A DNA stretch of 64,000 nt, taken from the NCBI GenBank assembly GCA_964030785.1, contig OZ034968.1:59668899-59732898 (forward strand). Direction: 5' to 3'. Positions within the stretch are counted from its first letter, which is position 1, and each line of letters starts with the position of its first letter. Below the pieces are notes generated by a model. That model did not search any database. It saw only the letters and a program-made list of their open reading frames with translations, and had not been told where the DNA came from. The position numbers were made by a program, and so were the translations under genes. Source of the stretch: Siderastrea siderea. Lineage: Eukaryota; Cnidaria; Anthozoa; Scleractinia; Rhizangiidae. Of the stretch, positions 11,089 to 22,827 are shown piece after piece.

Positions 11089-12140
11089 CCAGTCAGTCAG
11101 TCAGTCAGTCAGTCAGTCAGTCAGTCAGTTACATCGGTGTTGTGCAGAGTACTCACTTCGAAGCCGCATAATTATTTACATTGGGCTATGCATGGTTATC
11201 TTAACTTTCTCTGATATTCACATAAACTCTTTACTAATAGTTTCAATTTCAAGAACTCAGATTTTTCGTCGAACTCCCGAATCAAACAATCGCTACCTTT
11301 TTTCTGTATTAAAGCAAATTTTAGTAACGAAGAGGTGTTTTTCTACTGGTTACCAATAGGTAGATAATGGTGAATAATATGCAGGGTAACAAGCAAGCGA
11401 ATATACAAAGCTTTTTGTTCCACAGAGCAGGCACTGAAGAACTACGGTATAATGATTATTGAAGCGCTTCCCTTCTTTTCAAACGCCACACCTTCTGCAC
11501 GCCCCCCTCCCCCCAAGATTTGCTCTCATAGTAAGCTTCAGTGCCTGCTATGTAGTTTAGCATCATTTTCGTGTTTTGTTATTATTTGGGCCTGAAATAA
11601 CGTATGATGTGCGGCTACTGGGCCCAGTAGGTTGAAAACAGATTAATGCTAACCCTGGATTAAAGTTGACTAAGGTTAAAATTTTAGTTACAGTTTCTTA
11701 ACTAAAAAGAGGAAAGTTGATTTGCAAATCGAAAACAATTACTTGGAGTCCACAGTGTTGTGCTATAAAACTAGATAAAACCGGGCCCTGGTCTGTAATG
11801 AGGTGTATATCTCTGCTGTTTTCGACTGAAGAAATGGCAAATGTTACGGTAAGTCTCAAATAAAATGCCAAAAAGCATAACCCCGTTGAAACGGTGTCAG
11901 AGTATCACGCCCCTCCCCTCCATCCTAGCTGGAGTCGATCATTTTGCTCTGTCTTCTCCCGCACTGATGCAAGTGTACAAGTACAAGTGTACCTTGAGCA
12001 CTTGGAAGTTGCTGCGAGTCGAAAATGTGTCGAAGCCAGTGTCCAAAAAACCCGGTCGCACGACTCTGTCACAGATTTGATGTAAATCAAACCTAAAACG
12101 CAGGATTTTCGGTAAAGACAATGTTTTAAAATACTACCTT
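10183..12140. other. Gap downstream of GPCR-1: microsatellite, no gene seen
   Basis: This stretch holds the (CAGT)n tract at 10958-11129 and otherwise unremarkable AT-rich sequence. The 3' UTR of GPCR-1 should begin at 12140 and run leftward. I could not identify a clear AATAAA signal. Confidence 0.45.
10958..11129. repeat. (TCAG)n microsatellite
   Basis: About 170 bp of near-perfect CAGT repeats with a few ATTT/ATTC interruptions. Its translation gives the Ser-Val-Gln pattern of an ORF across it, which is not a gene. Confidence 0.95.
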
Positions 12141-13064
12141 CTAGGAAAAAGAAGACCGCAGTTTTTGTTTGAGACTGTCTTTTCCGCTGCTGGAACGAAG
12201 AAATATTTCTGACAACGACCTTTTCCTATCGAAAGCCGGAAGAAGGCTGGGAACGGTTCTGGAATCATTGTCTTTTTCAGAGCTGTTTGTATCCTTGAAG
12301 CGAACATGGGTGTCGCCATTTTGTAACGATTCCCTAGGAGAACTCTTATTGGCCGAGCTAGTCTTGTTTCCATTTAAGTCTCTGGTAGGTGTCGCTTGCT
12401 CAATAGGGTAGATATTAGTCTCTTCGTGATCGTCTTCGAAGGCAGGGTTACAAAGCTCTGCTGGAGAGGCGGAAACCTCAGATGAGGAATTCAAGAGAGT
12501 CGAAGTCGATGTAAAGTCATTAGGAGAGGGGAGGCTGTGAAATGCATCCACATTCAGCGCTAGTAGGCCGTCCGCCAAACTCTTCTTTGTAAACTTGAGT
12601 TTTATTGGTTTGCTGCGGCCGCTTTGAATCGCCTTGCGGTAGCTTTCTCGCATGTCAAACATTCCCGCCGGCACATTAGGAGGGAAGATCACCGATCGCG
12701 AGTTTTCAAAACTCGACTCTCGCTGTAGATAAGCGGTTCGTACCGTGCGCCCATACGCACTCTTGCTGTAGTCGGACAGCCGAACCTTTTTGCAGCACAT
12801 CGCCAGCAAAATTTTGCGAAACGCTCGCCGAAAATCCTGGTTGCGGAGGCCGTAAATAATGGGGTTACACACGGAGTTCCCGTACTGAAGCCATTTGTTT
12901 ATCTGCAGAATCACTGGTGGTAATTTCAAAAGCCCTGGGCAGCCAGGGCCCTTTAACTTAGTTATGAAGCAAACTGCGAAAGCGAAGTTGAGAGCGAAGA
13001 AAGGTGTCCAACAGATGACAAAAAGACCAATGACTACAGCCACTGTTGTAGCAATACGCAGATC
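12141..13064 (-). CDS. GPCR-1, last exon: TM6, TM7 and long cytoplasmic tail
   Basis: The exon starts after a tattcttctattttag acceptor in phase 0 (DLRIATTVAV..) and runs to a stop; it encodes residues 223-529 of the model. TM6 carries CWTP (240-243). TM7 carries N-S-V-C-N-P-I-I-Y (NPIIY at 289-293), followed by the helix-8-like LRNQDFRRAFRKIL and a CC pair suited to palmitoylation. The tail of about 220 aa is Ser/Thr-rich with basic patches and could be a kinase/arrestin target. Part of this tail is duplicated as a pseudogene at 9948-10182. It joins in frame to the TM4-5 exon at 15776-15993. Confidence 0.9.
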   Translation of the reverse strand, partial: DLRIATTVAVVIGLFVICWTPFFALNFAFAVCFITKLKGPGCPGLLKLPPVILQINKWLQYGNSVCNPIIYGLRNQDFRRAFRKILLAMCCKKVRLSDYSKSAYGRTVRTAYLQRESSFENSRSVIFPPNVPAGMFDMRESYRKAIQSGRSKPIKLKFTKKSLADGLLALNVDAFHSLPSPNDFTSTSTLLNSSSEVSASPAELCNPAFEDDHEETNIYPIEQATPTRDLNGNKTSSANKSSPRESLQNGDTHVRFKDTNSSEKDNDSRTVPSLLPAFDRKRSLSEIFLRSSSGKDSLKQKLRSSFS

Positions 13065-13574
13065 CTAAAATAGAAGAATAATCACGAATAAGTCACCGAG
13101 ACATCACGATGTCAAATGGAACACGAAAACAGTATGATGTTGTGCTACGGGAAATAGCCAGGGGAGTGGTCAGTGAAAGATGAAAAAATGTTCCTGAGCT
13201 AATTTGGCCTCGCTGGTTGAAAAGCCAGCGAATCATATTAAGTCACGATAAGAAAATGAACGGTCATCGCAAGGAAGTTGTTCTAACTCAATAGCTTTAG
13301 TCCTGCTACCATTTAAGGTTGTCATGGTGTCTAATACAAAAAATTGAGCAAGCCTACAAGCTGATAGCTTTACCCCGTGACAGAGCGGAAGCGTATCCAG
13401 ACCTTTTATATGGGAGGGGTCTAAGTGGCGAGTTGTGCTTGAGACATCTCAAACTCCAAAGACTTCTTGTTTCAAGTTTCAAGTTTTCAACTTCTTGGTG
13501 AGCTTGCTCTAATGGTCTTAGCTATTTCTTTCATTTCTCTTTCGTTGTTAGTTTGAATGAATTTCATTGTTTCA

Positions 13575-13634
13575 AAATAAATAAATAAATAAATAGAAGA
13601 AGGAGAAGAAGAAGAAGAAGAAGAAGAAGAAGAG
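13575..13634. repeat. (AAAT)n/(AAG)n microsatellite
   Basis: Five AAAT units followed by AAG/GAG repeats, in the intron between the last two coding exons of GPCR-1. Confidence 0.9.
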
Positions 13635-13853
13635 AACAGATTTGAAGAAGAAGGAGGAGAGGGAGGAGGAGAAGCGTGATCCCAGGACCCTCCCACTAGA
13701 TCCACCACTACAGCCCCACACCCTCCGCAGAGAAGAAATGGACGTTTTCCCCGGGGTAGTTGGGTAAGACTACACGTATGCTAACTCACTCACTAATTAT
13801 GTAAACCAAGAGAAAGCAAATATACCAGACCACCCCTATGGACGACGAATTAA

Positions 13854-15370
13854 GGTATCATGGTACCCCAAAATTGACCATGTTTTAGAAAAATACACTT
13901 CTGCTATTTTCAGATAGATATTATTCAAACCTCTCTTTTACAAAAAGTTTCAGAAAAAAAGATTGTTTCTACGCAAAGTTATGGACGAAAAAAGATTTGT
14001 GGCATTAATTTTCTCTAATCATGTGTTGACAGTTATCTGTCAACAACGCTGAAAATAGCATGTGACTTAAGAGGGCCCCGATGTTTTGACATGCGATCGA
14101 TTGCGTAGCAGTTCCCGCTTACTTCGAGTGTGTCTACAAAGTGGCTTCGATCATATCTGTGAAAGAGAGAGAGAGAGAGAGAAAAGATCGAGCGTTGAGG
14201 AATTACTTGCGCTTCCTGACTCCTCACTTGTCAGTGTGATAAGCTTCGACTGCCAGCTCGCTTTTCGTAACGCGAATGGCGAAAAACAATCCATCCATTC
14301 AAATTCCATAACATTTCTACAAAGCCAGAGGTACCAAAGAATCAACTTGGCGCAAAAGACGGCATGTCCAGGAAAGTACGGAATTTGTCTCCAGTAATAA
14401 AGAAGTTTACTTTTTTCCCAATTGCTCGCATTTCTGACAGGATGTTCTCTCTTAGATCTTGAGCCGAACACGTGGCGGCTTCTTCGCAGATTTCAATGTG
14501 CTTTCCTTTCGCCTTTCAGGTCCCGGCAGCTTGGGTAGTCTTACCCAGCTCAAATGATGATGCCTTCGGCATTTCACAGCCGACGTGATATTATTATGAC
14601 TTTTATGAATTTCCGATTATTGCGTTTGAAGACCCTTTGAACGGCACTCGTACTCAGCGAAAGTCGCTTTCCAACATAAAAACACGCAGAATTTGACACC
14701 ATTCTTGTCGGCATGTTTGTGCTGTTGTAAGGCGGTAAGTTGAGCCTCCCCTCTGTCAACCGCAGGTAATTATCCTGACACCTAGGTGTTTTAATCTCCT
14801 CAGACCGGAAAAAGGTTCCAAATCATATTTTGGCTTTTTTCTCGAAACTAATTTTTCAAGAAATTGGGCGCACATTTTAAGTTCGCGTTCAGCGAGTTTT
14901 CAACCATTTTAGCTCAAATTTGGCGACAATGTTGCCACATAATTTGACACCAAAACCGTGTCTCCGAATTTTATTTTTTGCTTTCATTCAAAAGTTATGA
15001 GCCGTAAAAGAAAGAGGAGAGGTGTTTCTTCGAACTTCAAAGTTTAACTGAGTGCAGAAAATAAACCAGGCCAGATACAAAAATTCCGAGACACGGTTTT
15101 TCAGACAAAGGTGTGAAGAATTCGGCGCGTTGTTCGTCTTTCTCTCCAGATCATTCTCGACTGGAGGGGAACCGATTTTGTGAACGATGTACTTTTTAAA
15201 AACGTCGTCTCTATTTTCGACACAGTTGTCTTTTTTCTTTATCTAAATACGTTTTCGTAATCTTCAATTATTAAGTTTTCAGAAAATATATAGTTTGTTA
15301 GGGTCCTTGTGAAACGCCTGACGCTCAAACGGTGAAAACGCAATGTTGTCATTTGGGGTACCCTGATACC
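13854..15370. mobile_element. Non-autonomous TTAA element (piggyBac-like), 1.5 kb, in GPCR-1 intron
   Basis: The left end GGTATCATGGTACCCCAAA and the right end, reverse complemented GGTATCAGGGTACCCCAAAT, are near-perfect inverted repeats of about 20 bp. Each is directly flanked by TTAA (13850-13853 and 15371-15374). TTAA target sites are the hallmark of the piggyBac superfamily. No transposase ORF is visible inside; a (GA)n tract lies at 14163-14183. The element fills most of the intron between the TM4-5 and TM6-7 exons. Confidence 0.65.
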
Positions 15371-15775
15371 TTAAGTAGTATGAACCACCTCTACTACTAG
15401 ATTTCCACTGAACGTTCGAGCAATATTAATGCAAAAATAAAGTTACCAAAAGAAGACTCAAAGCATGGTAACAGTACATTTTGAATAATATCAAAAAAAA
15501 AAAAGTTATCCATACCCAAGCTGACCCCGCGAGAAAAAAATTGAATTTGAAGTTATCCACATTTAATTTTACAAGATTTGACATGAATTTTCTCGAGAAT
15601 GCTTGAGAATTTAATCGCGGGGTCACTAGGAGGAGTGCATTAGTGCTATGAGTAGTTTTGTGTAAATAATTTTTGCACTTATCGCTCGAACGTTCAGCAG
15701 AATCAGTCTTAAAATTCGTCTGTAGCTTGGGTTGTATGTCGTAAATACGATAAACAAATTAAAAAGTAACAACAC

Positions 15776-15993
15776 CTTTTTGAAGGAGCGAACGCCTCTG
15801 CCACGTGCATGAGCTCTTGCTATGTGAAAGATGGTGCCATAAGCTCCCAGAATAACAGCAAGCGGAACATAGAAAAAGGTCACAGTTACTATAACTCCAT
15901 AAAACTTTTGCTGTTCCATCTTAAGGAATTCCCGCATCGACCCAGCCAACGATGCTAAGACCCATGCAACGAAAACTATAGCTAAGACAACAC
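15776..15993 (-). CDS. GPCR-1, middle exon: TM4 and TM5
   Basis: A ctttttactttgtag acceptor (phase 1) and an AAAAG|GTGTTG donor (phase 0) bound the exon, which encodes residues 151-222. TM4 contains W160 (4.50) and TM5 has P193 (5.50) and Y201 (5.58). The loop between them is short (about 15 residues, SMREFLKMEQQKF) and contains no cysteine, so the usual disulfide to TM3 cannot form there. Intracellular loop 3 is short and basic (HARGRGVRSFKK). The donor GTGTTG is weak, but phases match both neighbours. Confidence 0.88.
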
Positions 15994-16756
15994 CTACAAA
16001 GTAAAAAGATAAAAAAGAAATGCTTGTGACATTTTATGATGGCTGTCGCTTCAAATGGACAATAAAAATGCAAGATGGGTTGATTGTAAGCGAGGATTGT
16101 CAATTGTCGAGAAAGAGGCGGTAACGCCAACTAAAGCGAAAGCCACAAGGACCGAAGTTTTTATATACGTAATAGTTGTCAAAAGCTAAACAATATTTTT
16201 TCCAAGGGACAACGGTACGTTGCGCAATACCGTATGTAACGATACATTCCACATCTGAAGTAACCAACAACGGAAAACTAAAAACAGCGCATAAAATACT
16301 TATCCATGCCTTTAGCAACCGTAGGTTTTATATTGTACACAATATCCCTGATTAACTCATGCATCAGTCTTTTTCAGCAATGCCCATCTTCTCCCTTGGC
16401 CGACCTCTGGGCAGGAAACATTTTTGGCTGGCCAAATGTCCCACGGTGGGGACAAAATAAAGAGCTGTTCAAATGATCCGCGTCGTGGGGAAAAAGAAGT
16501 CAATTTCTTTGATTCTGGTCCAGTTTGGCAGCTTATTCACAGACGTTGATTCAGGTGCAAACTAAGCTACGGAGAAGGGTTGCTTCTTATTTTCGTTGTG
16601 GTGACTGTTTATTTTATTTATTTGCCAAACATACACATACAAATGAAAGAACAAAAAAGAAATACATTGAAATAGTGGCGAAGAGGCTTAAAAGAAACTA
16701 TGGGTCAACAGCCAGTTAGCCACAAATTCATTGTCTTTGCTGATTACCTCATCAAT

Positions 16757-17177
16757 GGCCCGATTTATACTAGAGACGGATCATCCGTCAAGACGAATCA
16801 TCTATCTAGTATAAACACGGGACGAACTATGATACGAACTATCGTTGCGTCTCGTAGTTCGTCCCCTATTTACACTAGGTGGATAATTCGTCTAAGCGTG
16901 ACGGAAAGGCATGGGTACAAGTCAAATCGTCACCTTGCCGACCCTGATTTTTGAGTAGTTCGTCTTCTGCCCGTATTTATACAGACAGACGGATCATCCG
17001 TCCAGACGAATTATCCACGGTAGTTCGTCTGTCAAGACGAACTACCGTGATAGTTCGTCTGGACGGATGATCCGTCTGAAAGCCCGTATTTATACACAGA
17101 CGAATTATAAGACGAACTACCGTTCTTTGCCCAAGTTCGTCCCAGACGGATGATCCGTCTCTAGTATAAATCGGGCC
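16757..17177. mobile_element. 421-bp MITE with 33-bp terminal inverted repeats, in GPCR-1 intron
   Basis: The left end begins GGCCCGATTTATACTAGAGA followed by CGGATCATCCGTC, and the right end is its near-exact inverse. AAT precedes the left end and follows the right end, a possible 3-bp target duplication. Inside, the palindromic GACGGATGATCCGTC and 'AGACGAACTACCGT' modules recur in both orientations. It has no coding capacity and lies between the TM1-3 and TM4-5 exons. Confidence 0.75.
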
Positions 17178-17388
17178 AATGAAAGGAAGTCACAGTTCAG
17201 TGATTTCAGAATCACAAGGCGGTCAAATGCCCGGCCTCGTGATAGGCTAGTGCTAGGCCCCGGGACGGACAACATGAGGAGGAAGTACCCGTTTATGCTA
17301 AGAGTGAAGGCATTGCTGCAAATGATTGTTGCATGATTATTTCGATTCAAGATCGTCTTTTTTATGTTCTAGGGAAAAAGTAACATAC

Positions 17389-17836
17389 GTTTTCTTATGT
17401 TGCGGTGCTTTATCGGCTGCAACAGGGCGTAGCATCTCTCCAAACTAATTGCTGTAAGATTGAGTATCGAAGACACACCACATGTGACATCTATGATCTG
17501 ATAAAATTCATACAATGGCCCTTCATAGGTGTTGGTTATTGATATGTACACCCATAATGGCACGGATATTGTTCCAATGAGGATGTCAGCGATTGCCAAG
17601 GACATCAATAGAAGATTAGTTGTTGTGCGCAGCCGTCTGTTGACTCGGAATGCACCAATTACAAGAGAGTTTCCAAACACGATCATCAAAGCGAGGACAC
17701 AGAAGAACACAGTGGCGACAATGTCCACTTCGCGCGGTGGAGACCCGCCTCGCGGCGGTCCAGGTGGAGGCCCTGTATTGTTTGTGCTGTTTGTGCTGTT
17801 AATACTGTTTGTTAGGTTGGTGAATGTGGCGTTCAT
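17389..17836 (-). CDS. GPCR-1, first coding exon: N-terminus, TM1-TM3 (class A GPCR, 529 aa in all)
   Basis: Three exons (17389-17836, 15776-15993, 12141-13064) join in frame into a rhodopsin-family receptor of 529 aa. The start is the ATG at 17836. It follows a strong acceptor (ctttttctcgttgcag, exon from 17852), so a further 5' UTR exon is expected. The N-terminus has five N-glycosylation sequons. TM1 holds N56 (1.50), TM2 LAIAD with D84 (2.50), and TM3 D116 (3.32). The E/DRY position is ERC (133-135). Residue 3.25, normally the disulfide Cys, is Y109. D3.32 is the amine-binding acid in aminergic receptors, while the absent disulfide and short loop 2 recall melanocortin/lipid-type receptors, so the ligand is unknown. 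The donor is C|GTATGT, phase 1. GPCR-2 at 30896-40280 is its paralogue. Confidence 0.9.
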
Positions 17837-17852
17837 TTTTTCGTCACGCAAT
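17837..17852 (-). other. 5' UTR segment and splice acceptor of GPCR-1
   Basis: Sixteen bases lie between the inferred acceptor (pyrimidine-rich, ending in cag) and the start codon. The longer reading upstream of this point (repeated Phe-Ile-His-Ser) is only translation of a microsatellite. Confidence 0.6.
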
Positions 17853-17875
17853 CTGCAACGAGAAAAAGAATACAA

Positions 17876-18104
17876 TGAATGAATGAATGAATGAATGAAT
17901 GAATGAATGAATGAATGAATGAATGGATGGATGGATGGATGGATGGATGGATGGATGGATGGATGGATGGATGGATAGATGGATGGATGGATAGATGGAT
18001 GGATGAATGGATGGATGAATAAATGAGTGGATGGATGAATGAATGAATAAATGAATGAATGAATGAGTGAGTGAGTGAATGAATGAATGAATGAATGAAT
18101 GAAT
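17876..18104. repeat. (GAAT)n/(GGAT)n microsatellite beside the GPCR-1 splice acceptor
   Basis: About 230 bp of tetranucleotide repeats: GAAT, then GGAT, then mixed, then GAAT again. The tract ends about 24 bp from the acceptor of the first coding exon. Confidence 0.95.
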
Positions 18105-21100
18105 AGCAGTTTGTCGAAGGGGCTTTTCCTCAAGATTAGTGTTCTCGTAGTTGGCAGCGCTGTTTTCCTGGTTGATAGCGACAACGTATTCTCGAATGTT
18201 AGTAAATAAATAAATGTTACTAGCGACAGACTTGTTCCCGGTCGTTTGGTTTCAGCTCTGGGTCGCAATGGGTCTTATCTTATACCCATAAATTTAACCA
18301 ACCTGTCAGTGATATAAACTTTGAATGAAAGATACCCTTAAAATCGTTTGGAAGAAAGACAACCTTCCCTTGATGTTGTTTCGTTGTGCGTTACAGTGCT
18401 TAACATGCTGTATTATCCGCCTCTGCTATAGCCGATGTGACCCTTATATATACAAGTACGCTTAATCATTATACTTTCTTTGCACGTTTTCGCGCGGTTT
18501 TATATGACGTCTATGGAATTTTGATCAAGGTCCGGTTCAAGGTCACGTTCAACAAAAAAATGAAATCTTAAATGGTCATTCACATGAGGCAATCTGTCCA
18601 GTTCAGGACCAATATCGTCAAAGTGGTGGTTACAAATTCACAGTTCACGACAAATTAAAACCTAATTTTCATTTCCCCGATAATGATCAGTGAAATTAAA
18701 ATCACGCGTGTACTTCACGGATGTTTTACAGATCACGTTTTCGGAGAGAAAAGAAAAACAGTCCGCTTTTCATGATCACATTTCATGTCTGTTGAAAGTG
18801 ACTGTTCGCGCCGTACTACTTTACTACAACGCTGGGGAAGATCATCTGAGAGCTTACACTGAGCTAAATTAAAAATACCTATAGAGCGCTGAGGTTGTTA
18901 CTCTGTGGGGTTTCTCTCACTGAAGGAGACATTTCTGTTTCCTTTCTATATTGATACTGAGATTGAAACTTGTATTCAAAAAGTCGTTTTGGCAAGAGTT
19001 ACCCCATTAGGGAAAGAGGTTTTGGTTCCTGGCTGCCTGAGGGAGTTATTAGGACAGTCCTATTCTGCCTGATCAGTGCTTGTAGCGGCTCTAGGGAGAG
19101 GCGCTGGCACGGACGAAATCTCGGGGCCGCAGCAAAAAAAGAAAAACAAAAGTCCATTTTATGCATGTCTCGCTCGACTATCTGTAAATAAAACGGAGGG
19201 AGCTCGTAACCTAGAGTAATCTCCGTTTTCAAAGCAACGTTTCTCGCTACGCATGTAAATGTATGGCACAGTTCCTGAATAAATCGATCAAAAAAGAGTT
19301 AAGACACAAAAAAACGTAATGTCACTAAGTTTTGCAAGGACTAATGTAAAAATACCAACCCGTTTCTCCTAAACCCGTAACTCTAACCTCAAACCACTAA
19401 CGCCGACAAATTTGAAATTGCCAATAAGAAACGCAAAATACAAATTGAAAAAGCAAAGTAAGTGTGATGAACATTATTTACAAGACTTTTTACGCCAACA
19501 AATTATGTAAAAAGTAGATGAACACATTTTACAGACGTGACTAAGGAACGTCAGACTGGTTTATCGAAGTAATTTTTCTTGGAAATTAAGTGAAGATGCG
19601 ACGCGCTTTTTGATTATAAAAATGGACAAAATTGTTCAATTACTGCGGTAGAGGACACGTAATTACAACAAGAAATCTTGAACAAACACAATAATGCCTA
19701 CAATAGCGCCTCGGTGCTGTAAAACTAGAGTCATTCGCTATAAACTCGTATAATAATAGCGAAGATGAACCTTGCGTTAATTCATATCATTTCAGAAAAG
19801 AAGTAAGGTTTTGTTAGAACGAAATTGAAAAGTAGGAAAGTAATGTACTGCCGATTACACAATTCCAAGCAAACAGTCAGACCATATACTTTTTTTGCTA
19901 TTCATAACATTGCTTCCAGCTACTATCATGTCGTAAGATATTCTGGCCTAAACCACAACTTAAATCTCACTGCTTGATGATTTTTGGGCTTCTATCTTAA
20001 CATAAAGATAGCTTACTTCTTTTGCCTGGTTTATATTTTTAAGAGCACTCGATACAAGTAGGAATAAACAAAATCAGAAATTTAATTTGTAAAAGTATGG
20101 CCTAATCTCGGCATATTTTGTATTTGATCCTAAAACTGAACACTAATTCTAAAAGCTCTGAAATTTTACAGTAAATGAAACACAAGCGTTATTACATACC
20201 TTTTGAGTATAGCTTCACTTATAGCTCTATCCGCCTCTCGATGTTTTGATGAACTGGAGGATGTCACATAAAGTAATATAGTAACAGAGGAAGCTAAATA
20301 TTCTGGTAACCAGATGCCATACTAGATATCTGATATCTTTGTGCTTTGCCGGCAGTATATTACGCGATAGCTGATTCAACCGGGCCCTAAGAGCTCTCTC
20401 AAACTGACAACCCAATATATGCCTAATAAACTGTGCCACTCAATCTATCTAATATGGAAGACGATTTTAATATTTTTGTGTATGTTTATATTAGCGAATT
20501 GCAAAATCTTTTTTATTTCCTCAACAGCTGCCAGGCGATGTTTAAATCTCGTTATCCGATTTGTTTGGCGGAACAATTAGAAACGCAAACAGGACATTTA
20601 TTTGCCTCCGCTGGCTTTCGTTTCAAACGTCCCAAATTTGACGCTGCCCGGCTAAAAAAAAAGACACATTAACATCAAAAACCGTATTACACTCGGAAAA
20701 CTTCCTATAAAATTATGCATTTTTTTAGAGGCCTTGGAATTTTATGTCTTGATTTGGTTCAAATGATGAGTTATCGCTATTTTATTTTGAACAATCAACT
20801 CCTATATTACATCACGATGTAGAAAGAAATCATTCGCATTAGATATTCTGCGCGACCGTTCATAATTATAATAATCTCGGAATGGGATGGCAAGTGTTTT
20901 GCAATTTGTTATTTTATTTGAGATATTCAGTATTTTTCGTCACCTAGCCCAAACTATTTTAAACTAATGAAGCCTTATAATCGGAACTTCAACGGTTATT
21001 GCCATGTTTTTGGGTTCTTCAGTGTGCAGCTTAAGGTAGGAAGAGTGAAAGAAAGATGCCTTCCATTCACAGAACTCAAATCCTTCTCCTAATTTCAGTC

Positions 21101-22478
21101 GCAGTCGCATGAGCGACACAGATGAACGAGTAAATTGTCCACTAGTGCTCTTGTTTTCTTCCAGTTTGTTCAGTTTTGATAGTTTTTGCTTTTTCTTGGC
21201 GCTTTAATTTGCCTTCTTTCTCCAAAATCTGAGACCCTGGCATAGTGTAAGAGTGTTTCTTGCAACTGTATTGTAGGACGCATCACATGCCATTACTAAC
21301 ATGTCTTTACAAGCCAGCAGGATTTCGTAACACGTGTTGTCGCAGTCTACGAACCTAATTTTGTCCCGAGTTTTGCAAAGTGCCTCGCATTTTTTTAATC
21401 TTCCACCAAGCTAAGAGAAGGTTTGAAGGAGTTAAAGCAATAGGCCTCCGAAATGTTTGGGAACGAAATTTGTTGAAAGTTCGTTTCACGTGAAATTTAT
21501 TTTACTTTCGCCCCCCAACCCCACTCCCCCTCCAAAAAAATGTCATAAAAGTCGATGACTGCACCTTTCAATAACCATGTAAGCCAAGTGTAAAGAACGT
21601 AAACATATTCATTTAACGCCAATCTCTACTATTTTGCTAAATCCAAAATTCGATACGATTTAATTAATAAGATAATATTAATAAAATATCACAATGGATC
21701 TTTCTCCCGATACTGACAGCGAAAGAGCGCTCGTGGTTCTTCGCGGTAGCAAACATAACTTATTTTCACGGAACTCTCTATTTGGAACCAGAAGTGAAAA
21801 AGCACAGGGTGAGGAACTTTAAGTTCGACCAATCGAACGCTCGGTTTAGTTTCATTGAAGAAGCACACTGGACATATGGTTCGATTGTGTTTCATTGGCA
21901 TAATGTTTTGGTGAGTTCGACTACTTTGAACGAAACCGATCCAAATCAATCGAATGACTGAGCTCGATTAGGCTCGACTTCCTAACGATTGACTGATAAA
22001 CTACGCCGGGTTCACTGTGTGCTATCTCAACTGCAAACTGTATATCTCTGTGGAAATTACATGCCCTACTCTGCAAACTGAACACTGTCAGCATGTTTAC
22101 CTTCAACTGTTTGCGATTCGATGTTGAATAGAAAAATGCTCATAAGACTTCAATTTCTTCCTTAACACCTGGCACATTTTGCGGGGGCTCACTCAGTTAT
22201 CTATTCTATGAGATTTTACTAACTTTCCAAGTAGTGGCGCCCTGTTTATTAGAACGAGGCGTTAACAAACAAATGACGACGTGCTCTGGGTCCCAGAGGT
22301 TTTTCTTTCTTCTTCTCAGACAACATTTGAGCGGCTATTTCGAATCATCAGTTGTTTGAGGAGGACGAAGAAAGAAAAACTTTTGAGAAAACACGGAGAT
22401 GTTAGCAGTCGGGGAAAAAAAGTGACCGTTCCGTTACGTTTTTACAATTTCATTTAAGAAGGGATCGATTTTCAAAAC

Positions 22479-22507
22479 TAATAATAATAATAATTATAAT
22501 AATAATA

Positions 22508-22566
<59 letters not shown>
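22479..22566. repeat. (AAT)n/(ATG)n microsatellite
   Basis: About 22 bp of AAT repeats followed by about 60 bp of perfect ATG repeats. Confidence 0.95.
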
Positions 22567-22827
22567 GTGGATAATGATAATAAACGAATATTTTAACAGG
22601 ATAACCCTTCAGTGCAAGAGCACTGTTATAAATGGGTCCGGTAACATAAAAGCCTAAAAAAGCTAATATTTAAAATCTAAAATCCAAGAAATAGAATCTA
22701 AAGTCTACTCTAAGGACTAAAATCTACTCTTGCACTCTTTAGCCAAACCGCGGGTCCTGCATTAAACGTCTGTAGTGTGGCTCCAACCTTTTGGTCTGAA
22801 GGCGGATGAGATTCAAACGAAAGCTCA

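Noticed and set aside
10958..11129. CRISPR-like array
   Set aside because: It is a simple 4-bp tandem repeat without unique spacers, in a eukaryotic sequence.
12169..12411. Plus-strand ORF opposite the GPCR-1 tail
   Set aside because: Antisense shadow of a coding exon with clear receptor motifs.
17837..18268. Long N-terminal extension of the GPCR-1 reading frame (Phe-Ile-His-Ser repeats)
   Set aside because: It is a translated tetranucleotide microsatellite lying upstream of a strong splice acceptor. The receptor start fits the ATG at 17836.
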